NCBI RefSeq assembly: GCF_016793595.1
Contig: NZ_JAEULY010000023.1
Location: forward strand, 1-64,000
Source of the DNA: Phreatobacter sp.
GTDB lineage: Bacteria > Pseudomonadota > Alphaproteobacteria > Rhizobiales > Phreatobacteraceae
DNA: 64,000 bases
Direction of reading: 5' to 3'
The position numbers and the translations under genes were made by a program. Under the pieces are notes generated by a model. That model ran no database searches, was not told the origin of the DNA, and saw nothing but the letters and a program-made list of their open reading frames with translations. Numbering within the stretch: position 1 is the stretch's first letter; every line of letters begins with the position of its first letter. Shown here one piece after another: positions 58,949-64,000 of the stretch.

Positions 58949-59071
58949 TCAGTCGCCCATTCCGCGGTGGTTGTCCTCGTTCTGCTGCTGGCGCGTCGGA
59001 CCGGTGGAATTGCTGGAGGCGCAGCCGGCGAGCGGTACGAGCAGCAGGAGCAGAATGAGCAGCTTGTTCAT
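58949..59071 (-). CDS. very small lipoprotein, antisense within the otn cluster (40 aa)
   Basis: The minus-strand frame from ATG 59071 reads MNKLLILLLLLVPLAGC then ASSNSTGPTRQQQNEDNHRG and ends with a stop at 58949. The signal is short and hydrophobic with a perfect lipobox LAGC, so the mature lipoprotein would have about 24 residues, hydrophilic and Gln/Asn-rich. AAGG lies 9 nt before the ATG. It occupies the gap between otnC and hyi on the other strand. It resembles other tiny alphaproteobacterial lipoproteins in layout, but I cannot assign a family or function. Confidence 0.65.
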   Translation of the reverse strand: MNKLLILLLLLVPLAGCASSNSTGPTRQQQNEDNHRGMGD

Positions 59072-59211
59072 GAAAGCGACCTTGATGATGTCCTTTGGCC
59101 GGCCCTTATAGACCGAACTGCCGCTTCGTTGTCATCCTGATCCGCCGCATGGCTCAATAGCTCCGCATGCCGCCGCACAGACCACGGAATCAAAAGACCA
59201 GACGAGGAAAC

Positions 59212-59994
59212 ATGCCCCGCTTCTCCGCCAATCTCGGCTTCCTCTGGCAGGGCCTGCCGCTGCTGGACCAGATCGAGGCCGCCGCGAAGGCCGGCTTCCG
59301 GGCCATCGAGATGCACTGGCCCTATGACACCGACCCCAAGGCTGTGCGTGCCGCCTGCGAGCGGCTGGGCCTCGCCATGCTCGGCGTCAACACCGTGCGC
59401 GGCGACACCGCGAAGGGCGAGAACGGCCTCGGCGCCCTGCCCGGCCGGCAGGCCGAGTTTCAGGCGGCGATCGATCAGGCGATCGCCTGGCAGGTCGCGG
59501 CCGGCGGCACGGCGATCCACGCCATGGCCGGCATCGTCAAACCCGCCGACAAGCCGGAAGCGACCGGCGTTTGGACCGAGAACCTGTCGCTCGCGGCCGA
59601 CAAGGCGGCGAGGCACGGGCTGACCATCCTGCTGGAGCCGCTGAACCCGCGCGCCTCGCCCGGCTATTTCTATTCGACCCTGCGCGGTGCCGGCGAGATG
59701 ATCGCCCGCGTCGGCAAGCCGAACGTCAAGATCATGTTCGACGTGCATCACGTCGGCATTGCCGAAGGCGACGTGCTGACCAATCTCGACGCGTGGTGGC
59801 CGATGATCGGCCATGTCCAGATCGCCGCCGTGCCGAGCCGCGCGGAACCCGACGAGGGCGAGATCGACTTCCGCGCCATCTTCGCAAGGCTCGACGCCAA
59901 GGGTTACGGCGGCTGGGTCGGCGCCGAATACCGCCCGCGCGGCGACATGGAGGCCGGGCTCGCCTGGGTGAAGAAGCTCGGCGTGAGTCTCTAG
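59212..59994 (+). CDS. hyi: hydroxypyruvate isomerase family protein (OtnI/Hyi, 260 aa)
   Basis: TIM-barrel sugar isomerase that interconverts 2-oxo- and 3-oxo-tetronate in tetronate catabolism, or hydroxypyruvate and tartronate semialdehyde. Landmarks are PRFSANLGFLWQGLPLLDQI, LLEPLNPRASPGYFY with the metal Glu, MFDVHHVGIAEGDVLTNL and GHVQIAAVPSRAEPDEGEID, and a final Glu in GWVGAEYRPRGDMEAGL. GAGGAAA precedes ATG 59212. Context with otnK and otnC favours the tetronate role (OtnI). Its 3-prime end is 4 bp from the convergent small gene. Confidence 0.93.
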   Translation: MPRFSANLGFLWQGLPLLDQIEAAAKAGFRAIEMHWPYDTDPKAVRAACERLGLAMLGVNTVRGDTAKGENGLGALPGRQAEFQAAIDQAIAWQVAAGGTAIHAMAGIVKPADKPEATGVWTENLSLAADKAARHGLTILLEPLNPRASPGYFYSTLRGAGEMIARVGKPNVKIMFDVHHVGIAEGDVLTNLDAWWPMIGHVQIAAVPSRAEPDEGEIDFRAIFARLDAKGYGGWVGAEYRPRGDMEAGLAWVKKLGVSL

Positions 59995-59998
59995 AGGC

Positions 59999-60394
59999 TC
60001 ACGCCTTGGCCAGCGCCTTCGCGAAAGCATAGCTGTCGGGGTAAACCTCGTAGGCGGCGACCAACCCGCTCTCGAAGCGGAAGATGTTCGCGGCGCGCAC
60101 GTGCAGCTCTTCGCCCGTCGCCTTCACCCGCCAGTGGCCCTTCAGCACGATGGCGACGCTGCCCTCCGCCTCGATCCGGTGGACGGTCTCGATGGCGAGC
60201 ACGTCGAGATGTTCCGCGACGCGGCGGAAGAAAGTCAGCACCTTCGTCCGGCCCTCCCATGCGCCGGCCCAGGGCACGACCCCCGGCGGGCCGTTCCAGC
60301 GCACGGTCACGTCGTCCGTGGTGACGGCGGCAAGGGCGGAGGCATCGCCGGCGCGGATGGCGGCATACCAGCGATCGAGAATGGCGGTGCTCAT
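59999..60394 (-). CDS. nuclear transport factor 2 / SnoaL-like family protein (131 aa)
   Basis: Small cone-shaped NTF2-like fold protein. The N-terminus LDRWYAAIRAGDASALAAV and the strands VTVRWNGPPG, GRTKVLTFFRRVAEHL, VAIVLKGHWRVKATGEELH and VRAANIFRFESGLVAAYEVY fit SnoaL-like ketosteroid-isomerase-type proteins. Such proteins include isomerases, hydrolases and orphan domains; nothing here decides. It is not obviously part of an operon, with the peptidase stop 26 bp away on the same strand. Confidence 0.82.
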   Translation of the reverse strand: MSTAILDRWYAAIRAGDASALAAVTTDDVTVRWNGPPGVVPWAGAWEGRTKVLTFFRRVAEHLDVLAIETVHRIEAEGSVAIVLKGHWRVKATGEELHVRAANIFRFESGLVAAYEVYPDSYAFAKALAKA

Positions 60395-60420
60395 CCGCCA
60401 GTGATGCCGGCTGACAGGGT

Positions 60421-61107
60421 TCAGCGCAAGACGCGGATGATCCGGGTGAGGTCGAGCAATGTGACCAATGCGGCCGCGACATAGGTCAACGCCGCCGCGC
60501 GCAGCACGGATTTCGCCGCCGGCAGGTCGCCGGGTGGCAGGTAGCCGCCCTGGTCGAGGATGGGCAGCGCCTTGCCGAAGCTCGCGTCGAACTCCACCGG
60601 CAGGGTGATCAGGTGCATGACGAGCCGCGAGGCCAGCAGCGCCAGCGCCACGACGATCTGAAGGATCACCAGCGGCATGGAATGGACGAAGGCGAGCACC
60701 AGCGGCGCGGTGGCGAAGAGCACGGCCGCCGCCACTTCCAGCTTTTGCGCGCCGCCCGCCATGCGGATGCGGGTGACCAGCAGCGGGTCGCCGTCGCGGT
60801 GCTGGATCGCATGACCGACCTCGTGGGCGGCGACCGCGACCGCTGTCACCGAGCGGCCGCCATGCACGTCGGGCGACAGGCGGACGACCTTGTCGATGGG
60901 GTCGTAATGGTCGCCGGCATCGGTGACCTCGACCTTCACGCCCGAGAGGCCGGCCCGATCCAGAAGATGGGTCGCCAGTTCGCCGCCCGTGCCGGGAAAG
61001 TCGGCGCGCTCAGCCGAATGCCGCTTCATCTGGGCCTTGACCCAGAATTGCGGACCGAAGATCAGCGCGAGGAAGGCCAGGATGCCGAGAATGATGAGAA
61101 CGGGCAT
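60421..61107 (-). CDS. zinc metallopeptidase, YugP family (228 aa)
   Basis: Membrane-embedded neutral zinc metallopeptidase (Peptidase M-type, YugP/PF04298). The zinc motif HEVGHAIQH (H95, E96, H99) follows SVTAVAVAAHE. Helices surround it: PVLIILGILAFLALIFG at the N-terminus, VAAAVLFATAPLVLAFVHSM, ILQIVVALALLASRLVMHLI and AAALTYVAAALVTLLDL. The TLPVEFDASFGKALPIL segment probably gives the third ligand. It faces the HNH gene across 56 bp. Substrates are unknown; a housekeeping proteolysis role is inferred. Confidence 0.9.
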   Translation of the reverse strand: MPVLIILGILAFLALIFGPQFWVKAQMKRHSAERADFPGTGGELATHLLDRAGLSGVKVEVTDAGDHYDPIDKVVRLSPDVHGGRSVTAVAVAAHEVGHAIQHRDGDPLLVTRIRMAGGAQKLEVAAAVLFATAPLVLAFVHSMPLVILQIVVALALLASRLVMHLITLPVEFDASFGKALPILDQGGYLPPGDLPAAKSVLRAAALTYVAAALVTLLDLTRIIRVLR

Positions 61108-61163
61108 GTTGACTATGTAGAAGCGTTGGGTCCGCCTAGCCAGTAACGCTGTGGGGCAGCATC

Positions 61164-61823
61164 ATGGTGAACCAGTATCGAACGAAAGAGTGGCTGACTT
61201 TTCGTCAGCAAATTTTTGAATCTGACGGCTGGAAGTGTGTCGATTGCGGCAAGGAAAGCAGCACTGGCAAAGGCCTACAGGTTCACCACGAGATCTACGT
61301 GAATGGACAGAAGCCGTGGGAGGCACCTGCTCAGCACTGCCGAACGCTTTGCAAAAAATGCCACGCCATGCAGCACGGAAAAATACGCCCTGACTACGGC
61401 TGGGACTTCTACTGCGATGAAGACCTCGGCGACTTGTCTGGAGAGTGTGATCGCTGCGGGAACGACATCCGCTATGTCTTCCATATAGGTCACCCAAATT
61501 GGGGGATGATGGAAGTAGGAACAGATTGCTGCGACGAACTGACCGGAACGAGAGAGGCAAGCAGCACTCGAAAAGCGGCACAACGCCTAGAACGCTTTCT
61601 GCATTCCAAGCGATGGAAGATCATTGACGGTCTTGAAACGATCAAACAAATGGGCTTCGAGATCAGAATTATCCACGATAGCGAGGGCTATGGCATTAGT
61701 GCAAACGGCACTGAGGGGGCAAAGAGATTTCTTGAAGTCAACGAGGCTAAAATTCACGCTTTCCACACGGTAGACGATGGGACGATGGAGAGGTTCTTCA
61801 AAAATAGGTCAACTAAGAAATAA
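61164..61823 (+). CDS. HNH endonuclease-like protein with second Cys cluster (219 aa)
   Basis: The N-terminal domain is an HNH nuclease: paired Cys in WKCVDCGKESS, LQVHHEIYVNGQKPWEAPAQ with His41-His42, then CRTLCKKCHAMQHGKI giving the second Cys pair and final His. A second likely zinc site follows: CDRCGNDIRYVFHIGHPNWG and VGTDCCDELTG. The C-terminal 90 residues are of no recognised fold. Codon and base use are visibly AT-richer than in all neighbours, with many AAA, ATT and GAA codons, which points to horizontal transfer. There is no methylase or specificity gene beside it. It may be a mobile-element or defence remnant; function is not assigned beyond the fold. Confidence 0.82.
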   Translation: MVNQYRTKEWLTFRQQIFESDGWKCVDCGKESSTGKGLQVHHEIYVNGQKPWEAPAQHCRTLCKKCHAMQHGKIRPDYGWDFYCDEDLGDLSGECDRCGNDIRYVFHIGHPNWGMMEVGTDCCDELTGTREASSTRKAAQRLERFLHSKRWKIIDGLETIKQMGFEIRIIHDSEGYGISANGTEGAKRFLEVNEAKIHAFHTVDDGTMERFFKNRSTKK

Positions 61824-61841
61824 GCAAATGGCAGCTACCGC

Positions 61842-62687
61842 CTACGCCAGCCAGCGCTTGCGCCGCTTGTAGCTCTTCACCTCTCGGAAGCTCTTCTTGT
61901 TGCCCTCCGCGACGCCGAGATAGAACTCCTTGACGTCCTCGTTCTCGCGCAGCGACGCGGCATCGCCGTCCATGACGATGCGCCCGGTCTCCATGATGTA
62001 GCCGAAGGTGGCGTATTTCAGCGCCATGTTGGTGTTCTGCTCGGCGATCAGGAAGGACACGCCCTCCCTGGAATTGATGTCGCGGACGATGTCGAAGATC
62101 TGTTCGACGATCTGCGGCGCCAGGCCCATGGAGGGCTCGTCCAGCAGGATCATTTTCGGCTTCGACATCAGCGCGCGGCCGATGGCGCACATCTGCTGCT
62201 CGCCGCCGGACGTATAGCCGGACATCGAATTGCGGCGCTCCTTGAGGCGCGGGAAATAGGCGTAGATCTTGTCGAGGTCGTCCTTGATCGCCCCGCGCCC
62301 GTCGCGGCGGGTGAAGGCGCCGGTCAGAAGGTTTTCCTCGATGGTCAGGTGGCCGAAACAGTGCCGGCCCTCCATGACCTGGATGCAGCCACGGCGCACG
62401 AGATCGTTGGGGGAGAGGCTCTGCACCTCCTCGCCCTCGAACAGGATCGAGCCCTTGGTCACCTCGCCCCGCTCGGCGTGCAAGAGGTTCGAAATGGCCT
62501 TGAGCGTCGTGGTCTTGCCGGCGCCGTTGGCGCCGAGGATGGCGACGATGCCGCCGCGCGGCACGACCAGCGACACCCCCTTCAGCACGAGAATGACGTG
62601 GTCGTAGATGACCTCGATATTGTTGACCGACAGGATCGTGTCCTTGGCGGCTTCGGCAGAAGGCGTCGGCTGGGTCTGGGCGGTCAT
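61842..62687 (-). CDS. ABC transporter ATP-binding protein, LivF-like (281 aa)
   Basis: ATPase of a second branched-chain-type ABC transporter. Walker A is GANGAGKTTTLKAISNLL, the signature SGGEQQMCAIGRA, Walker B KMILLDEP followed by SMGLAPQIVEQ, and the H-loop lies after LIAEQNTN. It has an extra N-terminal 25 residues and a basic C-terminal tail SFREVKSYKRRKRWLA beyond usual LivF. Start 62687 (MTAQTQPTPSAEAAKDTIL) is chosen. It follows the substrate-binding gene on the same strand, about 215 bp away across a repeat. Confidence 0.93.
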   Translation of the reverse strand: MTAQTQPTPSAEAAKDTILSVNNIEVIYDHVILVLKGVSLVVPRGGIVAILGANGAGKTTTLKAISNLLHAERGEVTKGSILFEGEEVQSLSPNDLVRRGCIQVMEGRHCFGHLTIEENLLTGAFTRRDGRGAIKDDLDKIYAYFPRLKERRNSMSGYTSGGEQQMCAIGRALMSKPKMILLDEPSMGLAPQIVEQIFDIVRDINSREGVSFLIAEQNTNMALKYATFGYIMETGRIVMDGDAASLRENEDVKEFYLGVAEGNKKSFREVKSYKRRKRWLA

Positions 62688-62699
62688 GACGGGCCTCTG

Positions 62700-62852
62700 C
62701 TGCACCCTCCCCTGGAGAGGGAGGGTCGCGCCGCAAGGCGCGGGGAGGGGTGGAATGAAACCGATATCTTCAGGACAGGGCCTTCACCCCAACCCGGCTT
62801 GCTCTCGCTCACGCTCGGCAATCCGACCCTCCCCCTCGAGAGGAGGGTAAAA
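62700..62852. repeat. paired palindromic repeats, family B copy 2
   Basis: Two hairpin units, CACCCTCCCCTGGAGAGGGAGGGT at about 62703 and GACCCTCCCCCTCGAGAGGAGGGT at about 62826 (each shown in halves), face each other across about 100 bp. The layout matches the repeat at 38210-38407, with related CCCTC-rich stems. It separates the periplasmic receptor gene from the ATPase gene. Confidence 0.75.
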
Positions 62853-62901
62853 CTTGCCGGGAGCCGCGGCGTGCCGCGGCCCCCGTTTCTCTGTCAGAGG
62901 C

Positions 62902-64000
62902 TCACGACCGCTGGTCGCAGGTCTCCGTGCGGCGCGGCCAGCCGGCATTGGCTTCCGCATACTTCTTCGCGGCGTCCTCGATCAGCGGGCGCACGACATC
63001 GCGGATCGGCGAGATCCAGTCGGTGTCGCGCACGTAGCGCTGGCCGTCCCAGCGGGCCACGAATACGTTGTTGTGGCCGTTATGGTCGGCGCAGTTGAGC
63101 CGCACGGGAGCCGCGAAGCCCTCCATGCCGATCTCCTTCAGCCGCGCCTCGGTGATGTTCAGGGTCTCGAAGCCGCGGCGCACGTCCTCGCCGGTGACCA
63201 CCTTCTTGCCGGTGAGCTGCTGGGCGTGGCGGATCGCCTCGACCATCAGCATCGAGTTGTAGACGCCACGGTTGTAGAGGTTCTCGCCGATGCGCTCGCG
63301 ATTGGCGACGCGGGAGAGATTCTTGTCCGCGACATGTCGCAGGATGTCCTGGATCACCGGGAAATTGGTGCCTGCGGCGTGGAACGACAGCGAACGGTAG
63401 CCCGCCGCCTGTGCGCCGCCGGCGCGCGCGTCGTCGTCGCCGCCGGCCCACCAGACGCCGACCACCTTGTCGATCGGGAAGTTGTTGCGGATCGCCTCGC
63501 GAACAGCGGTGGGGTTCATCGCGCCCCAGCCCTGATTGTAGATGTAGTCGGGGCGATCGCGGCGGATGTTGAGCCAGATGGCGCTCTGGTTCTGCATGTC
63601 GGCGGCGGCGACGGGATAGAGCTTCAGGGTGAAGCCGTATTTCTCGGCCATGGCCTGCAGCACCGGGATCGGCTCCTTGCCGTAGGGCGCGTCGAGATGG
63701 ATGAGGCCGAGCGTCTTGCCGCGCAGCTTCTCGAAGCCGCCCTCGCGCTGGGCCATGTAGGAGACCATCACCGAGGCGCCGTCCCAGTAGGTGGCCGGCG
63801 GGTTGAAGATCCACGGGAAGATGTTGCCGTCGGCCGAGGCCGACAGGCCGTAGGCCATGGACAGCATCGGGATGCGGTCGACCGCCGCGCGCGGGATGAG
63901 CTGCAGCGTGATGCCGGTGGAATAGGGGTTCACCACCACCGGGCTGCGGCCGCGCAGCGAGTCATAGCACTCGACGCCCTTCTTGGTGTCGTAGCCGGTC
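62902..64000 (-). CDS. ABC transporter substrate-binding protein, branched-chain type (partial, N-terminus outside window)
   Basis: Type I periplasmic-binding-fold receptor, cut by the right window edge; the signal peptide is beyond 64000. The visible part has a Cys-containing ECYDSLRGRSPVVVNPYSTG, PRAAVDRIPMLSMAYGLSAS, KTLGLIHLDAPYGKEPIPVL, VVGVWWAGGDDDARAGGAQA and NCADHNGHNNVFVARWDGQ. It ends WPRRTETCDQRS. It is upstream of the LivF-like ATPase on the same strand, so the two serve one transporter. The ligand is unknown; the family also carries amides and aromatic acids. Confidence 0.9.
   Translation of the reverse strand, partial: TGYDTKKGVECYDSLRGRSPVVVNPYSTGITLQLIPRAAVDRIPMLSMAYGLSASADGNIFPWIFNPPATYWDGASVMVSYMAQREGGFEKLRGKTLGLIHLDAPYGKEPIPVLQAMAEKYGFTLKLYPVAAADMQNQSAIWLNIRRDRPDYIYNQGWGAMNPTAVREAIRNNFPIDKVVGVWWAGGDDDARAGGAQAAGYRSLSFHAAGTNFPVIQDILRHVADKNLSRVANRERIGENLYNRGVYNSMLMVEAIRHAQQLTGKKVVTGEDVRRGFETLNITEARLKEIGMEGFAAPVRLNCADHNGHNNVFVARWDGQRYVRDTDWISPIRDVVRPLIEDAAKKYAEANAGWPRRTETCDQRS

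Noticed and set aside
61107..61842. Restriction-modification system around the HNH gene
   Set aside because: No methyltransferase, specificity or Vsr-like gene lies on either side; only the solitary HNH protein is present.
1..64000. tRNA, rRNA or riboswitch genes
   Set aside because: I looked in the intergenic gaps for cloverleaf-like arms, conserved TTCGAATC-type T-loops and known riboswitch cores and saw none. A covariance-model search would be needed to exclude small RNAs.

Overview
The window is high-GC DNA from an alphaproteobacterium, most likely a Hyphomicrobiales (Rhizobiales) species outside the classic Rhizobium/Brucella group. The evidence is an Irr-type Fur regulator with a CP heme motif facing fabA-fabB-fabI, a SciP cell-cycle gene, an EcfG-like promoter in front of csbD, and abundant acyl-CoA, TRAP and branched-chain ABC genes. 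I see no rRNA, tRNA, insertion sequence, CRISPR array or prophage. Most of it reads as ordinary chromosome. No stretch over 300 bases lacks a gene.

Layout. 1-5.2 kb: paired acyl-CoA dehydrogenases, a short-chain dehydrogenase and an aldehyde dehydrogenase. 5.4-7.8 kb: LOG-family protein and a beta-CASP metallo-beta-lactamase-fold hydrolase. 7.8-13.7 kb: uronate-type catabolic locus with a GntR regulator, a DctPQM TRAP transporter, KduI, KdgF and a PfkB kinase. 13.9-20.1 kb: a frameshifted ChaA-like antiporter and a TetR-MFP-RND efflux operon. 20.4-25.6 kb: CsbD and a LivKGFHM-type ABC transporter. 25.7-35.5 kb: two tightly packed CoA-metabolism operons, the first including one intact and one degenerate MaoC protein. 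35.5-42 kb: EpmA, a thioesterase, EF-P, fabI-fabB-fabA and irr. 42-45.5 kb: a small operon with a ThDP enzyme, a NIPSNAP protein and an SDR. 45.7-47.3 kb: opgG. 47.4-52.1 kb: a six-gene zinc operon. 52.3-56.8 kb: hydrolase, homocysteine S-methyltransferase, sciP, flgD and fliK. 57-60 kb: otnK-otnC-hyi tetronate catabolism. 60-64 kb: a YugP-type peptidase, an AT-richer HNH gene that looks acquired, and the end of another Liv-type ABC operon.

The most interesting region is the zinc operon (52128 down to 47369). It runs from a 76-residue His-rich tail-anchored protein through znuC, znuB and znuA to a His-rich CobW/ZNG GTPase, and then to a six-helix membrane protein that resembles the heme-type sensor domain of rhizobial adenylate cyclases but has no cyclase. 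A Zur-like box lies at the operon promoter. A second box, a perfect 7+3+7 palindrome, lies inside the znuB coding sequence about 170 bp before znuA, where it forces unusual codons.

Other points worth checking are the chaA frameshift, the MaoC pair, a 40-residue lipoprotein gene opposite the otn genes, repeated TTCTTAGAA elements before irr, and two families of dispersed intergenic palindromic repeats. All calls come from reading the sequence; no database search was run.
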